From an uncultured Akkermansia sp. (GTDB lineage: Bacteria > Verrucomicrobiota > Verrucomicrobiia > Verrucomicrobiales > Akkermansiaceae), in contig CANQJI010000006.1 of assembly GCA_947624205.1 (NCBI GenBank), forward strand, positions 1 to 52,627: 52,627 bases of DNA, written 5' to 3'. How positions within the stretch are numbered: the stretch's first letter is position 1; each line of letters begins with the position of its first letter. Positions 24,979 to 34,350 of the stretch are shown here, piece by piece. Made by a program: the position numbers and the translations under genes. Under the pieces are notes generated by a model, which searched no databases, was not told the DNA's origin, and saw only the letters and a program-made list of their open reading frames with translations.

Positions 24979-26094
24979 TTACTTTGTTATTTCGGAAGAA
25001 GTTGGGGGAATATCCCTGGGATTGTCGTCGATAATAGTAGCGACCCAATAGAGATCCACTGAGTTTTCAAGGGCCAACTTGGTGAGCACTGTGAAGGGCA
25101 CAGCTAGCAACATGCCGATGGGTCCCCAAACCCAGCCCCAGATGATCACAGAGAAGAGCACCACGGTGGTTGCTATACCAAACTGTTTCCCCAGGAAGAG
25201 AGGTTCAATGCCGTTGCCGATAGTGAGGTTAATCGCCAGATACCCACCCGTCACGATCAACATGCTCCCCCAATCTTGTAAAACGAGAGTCAGCAAGATT
25301 GGGGGCACAGCTGCCACAATAGAGCCAATGGTTGGGATGTAGTTGAATACACATGCTACAAGTCCCCACAGAAAGGCGAAAGGCACATGCATAATGTGGC
25401 AGAGTCCCCATGCTAAAAGGCCGGTGCTGACACTCGCAAGTGTTTTGATGATGAGGTATTTTTGCACACCGCGCAAGGCATCGATGACTTTCCCCTTGCC
25501 CTGGATACTGTTGGGTAGACGTTCAAAATTGCGGCGAAAGAGAGGAGCCTCGCCGAGGATGAAGGTCATGAGAATAAGCACCAGCGTAGTGATCGACATG
25601 AAGGAGAGTATGCGACCGGTGAGAGATTGAGAGAAGGAAATGAGCTGTTGGGGATTGAACATTGAAAGCGGCGAATCCAGCAGACTGCGCACGTTCTTTC
25701 CGATACTTAGCTGATCTGTCCATTGCAGGAAGGTTTCATACTTGGAGGTGACATGTTGCAGGAAGTTTCCTTGCAGCGTTCTTGTCACATCAGCCGCCAG
25801 GAATTTGATCAGGCTGATGAATCCGTAGATCACGCCCATATCAAGCATTACAGTACACGTCACTGCCAGCCAGTGCGGAAGGTGAATGTAGCGTCGTAGA
25901 GCTTCCGTGATGGGGTAGCTGATGATAGCCAAGAAGGCGGCAAGAGCAATCGGAATGGTGAAATCGCTACTATACTTCAATCCGAAGAGTACGACGAATG
26001 CCGCGGCGGCAGTGAACAGCGCTCGTGCACCCTCACCGGCGGCAAACCCCGAGCGTTCATTGAGTGGTTGTTCCACTGGATCCTGCACTTGCAT
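24979..26094 (-). CDS. AI-2E family transporter (PerM/TqsA type)
   Basis: A 371-residue integral membrane protein with about 7-8 hydrophobic segments. The family-typical C-terminal half is seen in VFNYIPTIGSIVAAVPP near residue 270 and WGWVWGPIGMLLAVP near residue 325. Members export small molecules (quorum signals, or ions in some cases); the name does not prove AI-2 transport. The ATG at 26094 (MQVQDPVEQP) is preferred over the longer open frame because it is placed exactly 7 bases behind a TAGAAT -10. First gene of an operon with lysA and a dCMP deaminase, transcribed away from pgi. Confidence 0.85.
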   Translation of the reverse strand: MQVQDPVEQPLNERSGFAAGEGARALFTAAAAFVVLFGLKYSSDFTIPIALAAFLAIISYPITEALRRYIHLPHWLAVTCTVMLDMGVIYGFISLIKFLAADVTRTLQGNFLQHVTSKYETFLQWTDQLSIGKNVRSLLDSPLSMFNPQQLISFSQSLTGRILSFMSITTLVLILMTFILGEAPLFRRNFERLPNSIQGKGKVIDALRGVQKYLIIKTLASVSTGLLAWGLCHIMHVPFAFLWGLVACVFNYIPTIGSIVAAVPPILLTLVLQDWGSMLIVTGGYLAINLTIGNGIEPLFLGKQFGIATTVVLFSVIIWGWVWGPIGMLLAVPFTVLTKLALENSVDLYWVATIIDDNPRDIPPTSSEITK

Positions 26095-26101
26095 CGCGGC
26101 A

Positions 26102-26130
26102 ATTCTATTCCTTTCCTTTCCGCATTTCAA
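26102..26130 (-). promoter_or_regulatory. Promoter of the AI-2E transporter-lysA operon, predicted leaderless
   Basis: Minus strand TTGAAA (26125-26130), 17-bp spacer, TAGAAT (26102-26107). The ATG at 26094 follows after 7 bases. Confidence 0.65.
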
Positions 26131-26167
26131 GACGGAAAACAGCCTTGCATCAGAATTCAAAAGTTAC

Positions 26168-26196
26168 TTGCGCGATAGGGAGGGTGGGCGTATAAT
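26168..26196 (+). promoter_or_regulatory. Promoter of pgi, predicted near-leaderless
   Basis: TTGCGC (26168-26173), 17-bp spacer, TATAAT (26191-26196). The ATG at 26207 follows after 10 bases. An in-frame ATG at 26195 lies inside the -10, so it would be upstream of the transcript and is rejected as the start. Confidence 0.65.
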
Positions 26197-26206
26197 GATC
26201 CCTGTT

Positions 26207-27745
26207 ATGAAAAAGTATGCAGATGAGCTCGTACGCTACGGTGAAATGGGGATCTCCGTTGATTTTTCAAAAATTGATGTACCCAGGGAACTGACAGATC
26301 GACTTGCTCCCGCCGTAAAACAAGCTTTTGTCGATATGGAGGCTCTGGAAGGTGGTGCCATTTCCAACCCGGATGAAAATCGCATGGTGGGGCATTACTG
26401 GCTGCGCAACAGCTCGCTTGCTCCGACCCCTGAACTCAAGGCAAAAATTGATGATCCGTACATTGCTTTGAAAGCATTTGCTGCAGATGTGCTTAGCGGT
26501 CGTATTCTCACTCCGAGTGGAGAGACCTTTTGCGATTGTCTCGTGATTGGTATCGGCGGCTCGGCATTGGGCCCTGAACTTGTGGCGGATGCACTTCCTG
26601 CGCATGGGCTTAAGATGCATTTCCTGGACAACACAGATCCCGATGGAATGTTGCGAGTGCTTAGCCAACTCCGTGTTGCGCGTACACTGGTGGTAGTGAT
26701 CTCCAAGAGCGGCGGCACACCGGAGACGCGTAATGGTATGATTTGTGCGCAGGAGTTTTTCCTCTCTGCAGGTCACAATTTCGCCCGCCATGCCGTGGCA
26801 ATCACCGGCGTTGGGTCGCATCTTGACAAGGTCGCGGCAGAAGAGGAGTGGATTACTCGTTTTCCCATGGAAGATTGGGTAGGAGGGCGTACCTCTGAGA
26901 CCTCAATCGTGGGGTTGTTGCCGGCTGCTCTGCAGGGGGTGGATACTGATTCCTTGCTGCGTGGTGCGGCAGAAATGGATGCCCATACTCGTGTACCGGA
27001 TCTTACGACGAACGCCGCCATGCGTCTTGCGCTCGCATGGTACGCTGCGGGAGATGGACGCGGAAAACGTGATATGGTCGTGCTGCCCTACAAAGACAGC
27101 CTTGTCCTTTTCTCCAAATATTTGCAGCAGCTTGTCATGGAATCTCTCGGAAAGGAGTTGGATTTGGATGGAAAGATCGTGAATCAGGGTATTTCGGTGT
27201 ATGGCAACAAGGGGTCTACTGATCAGCATGCCTACGTGCAGCAGCTGCGTGATGGCCTCAGTAATTTCTTCGTTACTTTTATCGAGGTGCGCCGCTGCGC
27301 ATCCGATCTTGTGGAAGTGGAGCCGGGATGTACCGCCGGGGATTACCTGCAGGGCTTTCTGCGGGGTACTCGCAAAGCGCTGACGGAAAGCGGACGCCCA
27401 AGTATCACCATTTCCATCCCGCAGGTGGATGCCTTCTGCCTTGGAGCGCTCATAGCTCTCTTTGAGCGAACCGTGGGGTTCTACGCCTCGCTCGTGCACA
27501 TTAATGCTTACCATCAGCCCGGGGTGCAGGCTGGCAAAAAAGCTGCCGGTTCATTCCTTAAGCTGTTGGCGCAGGTGCGCGGTGCTTTAGGAAACGAGGT
27601 TACCACTGCGCCCCAGCTTGCGGCGAGTATCAAAACAGATGAAGAGGATACTTACCATGCTCTTGTGCACTTGGCAGAGTCCGGCAAAGCGAAGTGGATC
27701 CAGGCTGCCACGGCAGACCAAGATATTTTCTGCGCTATGCAATGA
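26207..27745 (+). CDS. pgi: Glucose-6-phosphate isomerase
   Basis: A 512-residue cytosolic enzyme interconverting glucose-6-P and fructose-6-P in glycolysis and gluconeogenesis. Sugar isomerase (SIS) domains contain the phosphate-binding SKSGGTPETRNG near residue 167, GIGGSALGPEL near residue 115, and a QQLVMESLGK motif near residue 308. The frame is open to 25922, but the upstream part overlaps the divergent AI-2E gene and its promoter, so the start at 26207 (MKKYADELVR) is chosen. Its stop overlaps the start of the rhodanese gene (ATGA). Confidence 0.93.
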   Translation: MKKYADELVRYGEMGISVDFSKIDVPRELTDRLAPAVKQAFVDMEALEGGAISNPDENRMVGHYWLRNSSLAPTPELKAKIDDPYIALKAFAADVLSGRILTPSGETFCDCLVIGIGGSALGPELVADALPAHGLKMHFLDNTDPDGMLRVLSQLRVARTLVVVISKSGGTPETRNGMICAQEFFLSAGHNFARHAVAITGVGSHLDKVAAEEEWITRFPMEDWVGGRTSETSIVGLLPAALQGVDTDSLLRGAAEMDAHTRVPDLTTNAAMRLALAWYAAGDGRGKRDMVVLPYKDSLVLFSKYLQQLVMESLGKELDLDGKIVNQGISVYGNKGSTDQHAYVQQLRDGLSNFFVTFIEVRRCASDLVEVEPGCTAGDYLQGFLRGTRKALTESGRPSITISIPQVDAFCLGALIALFERTVGFYASLVHINAYHQPGVQAGKKAAGSFLKLLAQVRGALGNEVTTAPQLAASIKTDEEDTYHALVHLAESGKAKWIQAATADQDIFCAMQ

Positions 27746-28281
27746 AGCGTCTTTTTGGCGCAGTTGGTTCTATGATGTTCCGAAATATCCTTCTGCAGTT
27801 TTTGGGGCTCGGGGTGTGTGTCCTCCTGCTTGGCGGTGCATTCTACGGTCTCGAGAGGTTATATTTCGCGCCGAGCAGGGTTCCTCCCTGTCAGCAGAAG
27901 GATTTGCCGGAAGGACGCATCTGTCCGCAGGAGTTGATGGATCACTGGCGAGATGCGCGGGATCCTTCTCACTATAAGGTGGTGTGGGTAGATGCGCGCA
28001 GTGAGAGTGATTATGAGCTCAACCATCTTTTAGGTCAGGGTGACCGCATTTTCCCCATCCGCCCCGGTACAGATTTACCCAGGCTGATGGATGCCGCTAT
28101 CGAGCGTCTCATCCGGGCAGAGCAAAATGGCGAGTGTATTGTTGTTTTCTGCACGGCATCCTGTACTTCCTCTTCGGAGGTGGCCGATGAATTGCGTCGT
28201 ACCGGGCTTATCTCTGCCCCCATATTTGTATTGGAGGGCGGCTGGTCTTCCCTGCAAGAGATGCCTTACTTGCAGGACTAG
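27742..28281 (+). CDS. Membrane-anchored rhodanese-domain protein
   Basis: A 179-residue protein with one N-terminal transmembrane segment (about residues 13-35, ILLQFLGLGVCVLLLGGAF). A single rhodanese domain follows, with VVWVDARSESDYELNHL near residue 75 and the active loop VVFCTASCTSS near residue 134, where the first Cys is the expected sulfur carrier; a second Cys lies four residues later. Rhodaneses move sulfane sulfur to thiols or cyanide. The domain probably faces the periplasm. The ATG at 27742 overlaps the pgi stop by 4 bases, so translation is coupled. Confidence 0.8.
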   Translation: MKRLFGAVGSMMFRNILLQFLGLGVCVLLLGGAFYGLERLYFAPSRVPPCQQKDLPEGRICPQELMDHWRDARDPSHYKVVWVDARSESDYELNHLLGQGDRIFPIRPGTDLPRLMDAAIERLIRAEQNGECIVVFCTASCTSSSEVADELRRTGLISAPIFVLEGGWSSLQEMPYLQD

Positions 28282-28412
28282 TTTAGGAAGATGGACTACG
28301 CAGCCTCCGTTTCAATATTCAAAATTCATGGATAGGCAACCTCACTTGAGGGAAGCCAGGTACCGGAGAAAAATGTTCGCCTTTTGGTGCATCAAGAGAT
28401 TATGACTCCGAA

Positions 28413-28431
28413 CATTCTCATGATGAGAATG
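28413..28431. other. Inverted repeat between convergent genes
   Basis: CATTCTCAT and ATGAGAATG are 9-bp arms around one base. It lies in the 260-bp gap between the rhodanese and TPR-like genes, which converge. It may be a weak transcription end, but there is no strong U-run. Nothing else was recognised in the gap. Confidence 0.35.
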
Positions 28432-28541
28432 CAGTTGCCTCCTCTCTCGTTTTTGCGTGCATTGAGCACCTAAAAAATCTGCGCAACACGCACGAATTTA
28501 ACAAATCATGAACAGCAAATTCATTTTCCAATGCTTTTTCT

Positions 28542-29435
28542 TTAGATGGTAGAATCGAGGAATTCCTTTATGCCGACGGTAGGAAAACGCAGTGAATTAT
28601 GTTGAAAGCGCGTGAGGTCACGTCTGGCCTTTCGTTCACTGCCGAAGAGCTCAATGGGTGAGAGCTTTTCCGTCGATGGTACGTCAATAATGTGCTGCAG
28701 GACGAAGAGCAGGCAGAGAAGGGAAGGAACGCGTTGTGAAGGAGAATTAAAGAGCTGGCGACCGAGTTTCCACGCTTCCTGTTCTCGGCCACGGATACGG
28801 CATAGGTTATAAAATTCCTGCCTTTGGTAGAGGGCCGATGCGCCGAGACGAACGGCATCATGGTAAGTTGCAGCAGCTGCAGCAAAATCCGGGAAACGGT
28901 TGAGGTCGGCGTACGTATCGCCTAGGCACATGCGCAGTAGAGCAGATCGCGGATGATGCGCAATGCCTTGCTGAAGAAATCGGATGCCACGGTTGAAGTA
29001 GGCACGAGAAAGACGCACCTGATCAATAGGAGAGAGCTTTTGATCATTCAGGCAATGCGATGATGCGTTCACTGCCATGTCTCGCGCGGCATTGATCCAG
29101 TAGTTCGGACGCTGCGGATTCAGGGTGGTGACCATTTGCCAGCGACGTTCGGCTCGCGGCCAGTCGCGCTGGATCCAAGCCGTGGTAGCATCCAAGACGA
29201 GAATTTCCGACGCCAAACTGCTCAATCCGCCCAAGAGGAAGAAGGAAAGTTGTTCCCCCAATGCGTCTCTGGTGCTGATAAGAGAGATAGGGATGGTTGT
29301 CATGCGAGAACCTCCTTTCCCTTCAAGTGCTCGTGCGTGACGGGTAAGCGGTGACAGTGCAAATCCCCCGACTGCCAGCAGGATGAATCCGAGCAGCGTG
29401 CGAAAAAATCCATTGTAGAGGACTCTGCCGGTCAT
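28542..29435 (-). CDS. Hypothetical membrane-anchored TPR-like protein
   Basis: A 297-residue protein with an N-terminal hydrophobic segment (residues 9-27, FFRTLLGFILLAVGGFALS) that should anchor it in the membrane. The rest is alpha-helical, and residues 85-235 have a tetratricopeptide-like spacing of aromatic and alanine residues (WPRAERRWQMVTTLNPQRPN; AYFNRGIRFLQQGIAHHP; AAATYHDAVRLGA). No enzyme motif was found. It follows panE by 41 bases on the same strand and is probably co-transcribed. I do not recognise the family; a scaffold role is only suggested by TPR-like repeats. Confidence 0.65.
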   Translation of the reverse strand: MTGRVLYNGFFRTLLGFILLAVGGFALSPLTRHARALEGKGGSRMTTIPISLISTRDALGEQLSFFLLGGLSSLASEILVLDATTAWIQRDWPRAERRWQMVTTLNPQRPNYWINAARDMAVNASSHCLNDQKLSPIDQVRLSRAYFNRGIRFLQQGIAHHPRSALLRMCLGDTYADLNRFPDFAAAAATYHDAVRLGASALYQRQEFYNLCRIRGREQEAWKLGRQLFNSPSQRVPSLLCLLFVLQHIIDVPSTEKLSPIELFGSERKARRDLTRFQHNSLRFPTVGIKEFLDSTI

Positions 29436-29476
29436 GGAGGTTGAGCAGCGTATGCCGAGAAAATGATGGCGGGGAA

Positions 29477-30403
29477 TTACGTTTCAGCGGAGAGTCCGAG
29501 TCGGTTGCGGATGTCAACGCAAAGTTGTTCCCAGAGCGGCACATGAGCATGAACCGCTTGAGCCCGTTTGAGAGGATTACCCCAGATGGCCTCATATTCT
29601 ACAGGACGTCCTTTCAGGTAATCCACAGCACTGCTTGGGATAAAGGGACCCATTTTTGCCGTGCGGGTCATTTGGTAATCTGCTATGCCCTTGGGTGTCG
29701 GGAAACCTCGTAGCATGGCCGTGATACACACTTCGTCGATGATCGCCCGCGCGCGCCGTACTTGCTCAGGCATGGCAAAAAGTTTTTCCACATCGATACC
29801 GCCCAGTGCGAGGCAGAGCCCATTGAAGGGAATGTTCCATGTCAGCTTGCACCAGAGGATTTGCTCCGTATGTCGGAAAAATTCTGTTTTGATACCAGCT
29901 TTCGCAAACAATGTCGCCAGTTCTTGCGCGTCGGATAGCCCGGCATCCGTTGGTTCCAGCGGAGCAAATTGGATATCCCCACCTTCCAAGTGTCGTACCC
30001 TGCCTGGAGCATCGGTCATGCAGCACACAAAACACAAACCGGTGAACACACGCGCCGCCGGAACAACTTGTGCAATCTGCTCGGCATTTCCCATGCCGTT
30101 CTGAAGCGTTACAACACTCGTGTTCTTTTTCAGCAACGGCGGTAGAGCAATAGGGAAAAGATGGTTACAGCACGTCTTCCACGAAACGACCACAAGATCC
30201 ACAGGACCGCATTCTTCTGGAGAATAGGTGGCGTGCGCGCGAGGCAGGACAATGTCGCCCCTCACACTTTGTATATATAAACCGTTTTCCCGCACATGCT
30301 GGCAGGAGGAGCGCATGATGAAGCAGACATCATGCCCCGCCTCCGCCAGACACGCCCCATAGTAGCAGCCAAGTGCCCCGGCGCCGAGAACAGCAATTCT
30401 CAT
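29477..30403 (-). CDS. panE: 2-dehydropantoate 2-reductase (ketopantoate reductase)
   Basis: A 308-residue NADPH-dependent oxidoreductase. The N-terminal Rossmann motif is MRIAVLGAGALGCYYG. The central part has the family pattern KTCCNHLFPIALPPLL and TLQNGMGNAEQI, the C-terminal catalytic Lys lies in WCKLTWNIPFN near residue 190, and a conserved Glu is in EYEAIWGNPLKRA. It makes pantoate for pantothenate and CoA synthesis. Family paralogues sometimes reduce other 2-keto acids, so PanE is the best but not the only reading. A promoter lies 6 bases in front of the start. Confidence 0.85.
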   Translation of the reverse strand: MRIAVLGAGALGCYYGACLAEAGHDVCFIMRSSCQHVRENGLYIQSVRGDIVLPRAHATYSPEECGPVDLVVVSWKTCCNHLFPIALPPLLKKNTSVVTLQNGMGNAEQIAQVVPAARVFTGLCFVCCMTDAPGRVRHLEGGDIQFAPLEPTDAGLSDAQELATLFAKAGIKTEFFRHTEQILWCKLTWNIPFNGLCLALGGIDVEKLFAMPEQVRRARAIIDEVCITAMLRGFPTPKGIADYQMTRTAKMGPFIPSSAVDYLKGRPVEYEAIWGNPLKRAQAVHAHVPLWEQLCVDIRNRLGLSAET

Positions 30404-30409
30404 GCCGCT

Positions 30410-30438
30410 ACCTTATCATGAATCGTTGCTGTTAGCAA
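30410..30438 (-). promoter_or_regulatory. Promoter of panE, predicted leaderless
   Basis: Minus strand TTGCTA (30433-30438), 17-bp spacer, TAAGGT (30410-30415). Six bases separate it from the ATG at 30403. Confidence 0.5.
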
Positions 30439-30453
30439 TGCGAATTTCTAGTT

Positions 30454-31665
30454 CTAGTCTTTTGCCTGCTTCTCCTTGTCTCCCTCTCCCTTGCCCGTAT
30501 CCTGTCCATCTGTGAGCCATTCCACCGGAATGCGCACAAAGCGGATTGTTTTGCTGTCATTAGATTCAAAGAGGACTCCGAAGAAGCCCGGCTCCAGAGG
30601 GCAAAGAGCGGAGTAGGCAAACGGACCTTTGCCGAAGTCTTTGGCGACTGGCCAGGTATGTCCATTATCGTAGCTCATTTTGATGACGGCATCTTTGCGA
30701 CCGCCCACTGGTGATGTGAAGATGATTCGACTCTTGCTGCCACGCGCCTTATCGTCTGCGTGGGAGTAGCGAGCCAGTCCGTTCTGGCAACCCGGACTTG
30801 GCAGCTCCCCGTTTGTCTCAATCGGACTCCAAGTCTCCCCTCCGTCTTCAGAGTATGCAACACGGCGACCACCACTGCCCCAGGCTCGTGAAACTACGTA
30901 GAGACCTCCATCGTCCGTTTCTGCAACAGACACCTCATTGATGCCTTTGCCAGCTTCAGATTTCTTACCCAGCGCCCATGATTTGCCTCCATCATCAGAG
31001 TACGCAGCGGTGAGCACCCAATCACCGAACTTAACTGCTTCATTGAAGACGACAACGAGGCGTCCTTTGTATTTGCCTCGGGATATTTGGACACCCGGGT
31101 TGGGCCCGCTGCAGGTGATAGTGGCATCTTCGTGCTTGGTCGTAGATGTCACATCCTTTGGTTTGTTCCATTTCTTTCCAGTGGAGGAGAAACAGACAAA
31201 GTTGCGCAGACATTTCGGACCTTTCCAACCGGGGCTCACTTCCCCGCGTTCGCTAACACCGCTTGGATAGTACTGGAAGAAAAGAACGCAGCGTTTTGCA
31301 TCTCTGTCATAGATGAGGTAGGGATTGTTATAGGTGCCTTTGTTGGGGTCGCTGGCAGCCACGGTCGGTTTACTCCATGTTTTTCCAAAATCTTTGCTGA
31401 CCGAAATGATGAGATCGTTACTCCCTTGGTCCGTGGCGCGTTTGCGCCCCTCCGCAGCGGCGATGAGCACACCGTTTGCGTTAATGATACAGGGGATTCG
31501 GATGCTCGGGTACTCATTGTCTTCCTGAGCCTTAAAAACATCGATTGCGTTTTGATAAGGAACGAAATCCTTGAGGTCAATCGGTTTGTCTGACTTAGCC
31601 CACGACTGCATGGGCATCAATAGGAAGCTGAGCAAGGAGACGGTGAGGAATTTGGGGTATTTCAT
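30454..31665 (-). CDS. Exported sialidase, GH33 (exo-alpha-sialidase)
   Basis: A 403-residue protein with a signal peptide (MKYPKFLTVSLLSFLLMPMQSWA). It shows the RIP arginine (SIRIPCI near residue 57) and several Asp-boxes (SKDFGKTW, SDDGGKSW, SEDGGETW, SYDNGHTW, plus a degenerate STGKKW) that mark the six-bladed sialidase propeller. A Glu in NEVSV and a Tyr in PFAYSAL fit the catalytic pair. It should release sialic acid from host glycoproteins outside the cytoplasm. The C-terminus is a Lys/Asp/Gly-rich tail. It is the last gene of a four-gene operon with two kelch proteins and an MFS carrier, 9 bases behind the carrier gene. Confidence 0.92.
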   Translation of the reverse strand: MKYPKFLTVSLLSFLLMPMQSWAKSDKPIDLKDFVPYQNAIDVFKAQEDNEYPSIRIPCIINANGVLIAAAEGRKRATDQGSNDLIISVSKDFGKTWSKPTVAASDPNKGTYNNPYLIYDRDAKRCVLFFQYYPSGVSERGEVSPGWKGPKCLRNFVCFSSTGKKWNKPKDVTSTTKHEDATITCSGPNPGVQISRGKYKGRLVVVFNEAVKFGDWVLTAAYSDDGGKSWALGKKSEAGKGINEVSVAETDDGGLYVVSRAWGSGGRRVAYSEDGGETWSPIETNGELPSPGCQNGLARYSHADDKARGSKSRIIFTSPVGGRKDAVIKMSYDNGHTWPVAKDFGKGPFAYSALCPLEPGFFGVLFESNDSKTIRFVRIPVEWLTDGQDTGKGEGDKEKQAKD

Positions 31666-31674
31666 AGGGTGTAA

Positions 31675-33201
31675 TTAATTTATGTTTTTTTGTTTTGGAA
31701 GGAAGAAGAAGAGTAGGCCACAGATAACCATTAGGACGCCGGCCATACCGAGCGGTACGCCTAGAGGGACACCACTGTCTTTCAGGAAACCCCCGAGCCA
31801 GGAGATGATAGCCCCGGCAGAGACGGAGGTGAGATTCAGCAGACCGTAGCCCGTGGCGGAGAATCGCTCATCGATATTGGAACGCAGCACCGGCATGAGT
31901 GTAGCATCCAGAGATCCCTGAGCAACACCCTGCATGGCAACTAATGCCAAGGTGGCGGTGAGCCCGAGAACAATAGGAACCCCGAGAGCAGGAAGCATGG
32001 CAATAATCACGCAGGGTCCCGCAAGCAAGTAGCAGAGACCCGGTACGTAGGCGCGTGCATTTTTGTTGCGTCGGTACCAGATATCAGCTACGACGGCAGC
32101 CAGCAGTACGGAGGCGTACTTGGCGATGTTAATCCAGAAAGTAGCTTTGGGGCCAGCTTCTGCTTCTGAGATATTGAACATATCTTGCAGGAGGCGGGGG
32201 TACCAGTTCATGAGGAACCAGTTTGCAAAGCCCGCGAAAGCGTACATAATGAGCAACAGAATCATGGCGCGTCCTGTGAAGAGGCTGCGCAGGACATGAC
32301 CGATGCCAAAATCATCCGCTTCGGTTGGTTCTTTCACGGCAGAGACGTTTACCTCTGGGGGCGGAGTAGCTTCTGATTCCGCTACCGTCGGAACCTGCGG
32401 GTCGCGTAGTAAGAAGATAACCACGAGAGCATACGCAACTCCAATGAAGCCAAAGGTTTCAAAGGTGAGCCGCCAGCCAAGCATGGTGGATGGACTGCTC
32501 GCGATCCACGCTCCATAGCCGGCTAGTATCTGCCCGGCGTAAATGCCGCTCATGTGTAACCCCGTTGCCATGGAACGGGTGGAACCTCTATGATAGTCGG
32601 AGATGAGAGCTAGAGCTGCAGGGATGTAGAAAGCCTCGCTGACGCCCATGGCGCCACGCCAGAAGATCAATTCCCCATACGTATCGGCTTTGCCGGTCAT
32701 CCAAGTGACCACGGACCACACAACCAATGAGCAGAGAATGATAAACTTACGGCTGAAACGATCCGCCAGATAGCCACCGACCGGACTGAGTGCCGCGTAC
32801 ACAATGAGAAAAGCTGTCGTGACGAGTCCGAACTGTTCTTGACTCATTTGGATGCCCTGTTGAGCATCGGTAATGGAAGTGTTGAGAACGGCGAGTAGCT
32901 GACGGTCGAAATAGTTGAGCATTACCACTACCCATAGCACGATTACGGCAATCCACGCCCATTTTGAAGGTGCGAGAACGGGTGTATTCGGTGCAATGGA
33001 TTTGGTGCGCAGTCCGTTCCGAACCGCTAGGATTACGGCTGCCACGGCTACGATGAGCGCCAGCAACAGAGTGAGCCCGGCATGGTCACTGCACCCGCGA
33101 ATGAATTCTGCAAAGAAATTCACGTCTTTCACCGGTGCTCCGGTGGCGTCGGATGAGTGGAAAAACCAGCTGAGCCAGTCGGGGAGCGAAAAAGGAGCCA
33201 T
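31675..33201 (-). CDS. MFS transporter, probable sialic acid/sugar carrier
   Basis: A 508-residue inner-membrane protein with 12 core transmembrane segments and an extra N-terminal hydrophobic segment (about residues 38-60). The MFS loop motif GGYLADRFSRK lies near residue 161. A long cytoplasmic loop (about residues 260-305, rich in Glu, Pro and Val) separates the two halves. It lies between an exported kelch gene (12 bases) and the sialidase (9 bases), so uptake of sialic acid or a sialic acid derivative is the best inference from context; sequence alone only supports MFS. The start follows TCTTCTCCT with no Shine-Dalgarno. Confidence 0.82.
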   Translation of the reverse strand: MAPFSLPDWLSWFFHSSDATGAPVKDVNFFAEFIRGCSDHAGLTLLLALIVAVAAVILAVRNGLRTKSIAPNTPVLAPSKWAWIAVIVLWVVVMLNYFDRQLLAVLNTSITDAQQGIQMSQEQFGLVTTAFLIVYAALSPVGGYLADRFSRKFIILCSLVVWSVVTWMTGKADTYGELIFWRGAMGVSEAFYIPAALALISDYHRGSTRSMATGLHMSGIYAGQILAGYGAWIASSPSTMLGWRLTFETFGFIGVAYALVVIFLLRDPQVPTVAESEATPPPEVNVSAVKEPTEADDFGIGHVLRSLFTGRAMILLLIMYAFAGFANWFLMNWYPRLLQDMFNISEAEAGPKATFWINIAKYASVLLAAVVADIWYRRNKNARAYVPGLCYLLAGPCVIIAMLPALGVPIVLGLTATLALVAMQGVAQGSLDATLMPVLRSNIDERFSATGYGLLNLTSVSAGAIISWLGGFLKDSGVPLGVPLGMAGVLMVICGLLFFFLPKQKNIN

Positions 33202-33213
33202 AGGAGAAGATAA

Positions 33214-34311
33214 TTAGTTGTTTCTAATGAGGTAGACGTTAGGTGTACGTACACCTGGCAGGATTTCTCCTGAAACAGTGATGAGAGCGTCAGGCAGCTG
33301 CACAGCGGGGAAGGTAGCTATACCTTCCGGCAGTTCGCCCACTTTCTGCCAGGTACTCGAGGCAGGAGCGAAAGCGTAAATGCTTTTGTTCTGTCCAGGG
33401 TGCCTTGCCGGAGCTTTGCCTATCAGAGAAGAACGGTAAAAATTCCCGGGATCACCGCCGATGACGTAGATCTTCCCATTTAGCACAGGTAAGGGCGTTG
33501 CGACGCCCACGAGCGTCTCCGGCATGTCAGCCTGCACTCGTGCCCACGTGTTGGAACAGGGGTCGTAGCAGAGCACCTCGCTGAGGTATGTACGCTCTGG
33601 CTGTCCCTTGGCATCCGGATGCAACGAGCAACCGCCCATCACGTAGATGAGTCCATCGTGCACTGCTGCTGCTGCCAGCATACGCCCACTTGGCATAGGA
33701 GCCAGTTCCTTCCACCCGGCGTTGATGTTATCAAGATCCAACATGTAGCAGCTACTTAGCGCTTCTGTACTCGTCTCGGTTTCCTGACCACCAATGACGT
33801 AAAATCTGTTGCACACGAGGGCGAATGCAGGGTATGCAATGCTCTTTGGTAAATTCGGCAGGGCCTCTGAGACAAGCTGCATATCGTGCAACGCAGTGCG
33901 GGTTACCTTGGCAGAGTGTCCCTCCTCATTGCAGCCGCCAGCCAATAAGAAACCTTGTGCAGTGCCGGCATAGGCAGCATAGGCAGAGGGGCGTGGAAGC
34001 TGTCCAATTGTGCGGAATTGCATGGGTTTGCCGTTCTTGGACAACGTAGCGATGGCTGCATCGCTGTAATAAGCTTTTGCCCCGCGTTCTTCAGGAGTTT
34101 GAGCATGAGGTTTGGCGTGCGGGAAGTTTGCTCCGCCGGCAATCACGATGGCGGGTTCGGATTGTCCTTCCCTTGCAGGAAGTAAAACAGCTGCCATCCC
34201 AGCGCGCCCCACGGAATCACTAATTCGCCCTTGTACAGAGATCTCTTCTGCCACGGCCGTGGTAGCACCGGCAAGACACAAGCCAATTAGGTAGGAACTG
34301 AGTCTCTTCAT
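33214..34311 (-). CDS. Exported kelch-repeat protein (N-acetylneuraminate epimerase/mutarotase-like)
   Basis: A 365-residue protein with a signal peptide (MKRLSSYLIGLCLAGATTAVA). It has about six kelch blades marked by VIAGGANFPHAKP near residue 57, GFLLAGGCNEEG, FYVIGGQETE, IYVMGGCSLHP and IYVIGGDPGNF. The GGANFP signature is shared with NanM, which converts sialic acid anomers in the periplasm after sialidase release. The operon with a GH33 sialidase and MFS carrier supports this. A second kelch gene lies 39 bases upstream. There is no Shine-Dalgarno (AGAACCAACC before ATG). Confidence 0.82.
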   Translation of the reverse strand: MKRLSSYLIGLCLAGATTAVAEEISVQGRISDSVGRAGMAAVLLPAREGQSEPAIVIAGGANFPHAKPHAQTPEERGAKAYYSDAAIATLSKNGKPMQFRTIGQLPRPSAYAAYAGTAQGFLLAGGCNEEGHSAKVTRTALHDMQLVSEALPNLPKSIAYPAFALVCNRFYVIGGQETETSTEALSSCYMLDLDNINAGWKELAPMPSGRMLAAAAVHDGLIYVMGGCSLHPDAKGQPERTYLSEVLCYDPCSNTWARVQADMPETLVGVATPLPVLNGKIYVIGGDPGNFYRSSLIGKAPARHPGQNKSIYAFAPASSTWQKVGELPEGIATFPAVQLPDALITVSGEILPGVRTPNVYLIRNN

Positions 34312-34350
34312 GGTTGGTTCTGTTTGGAGAGAGAAAAAAGGAGAGGTTAG

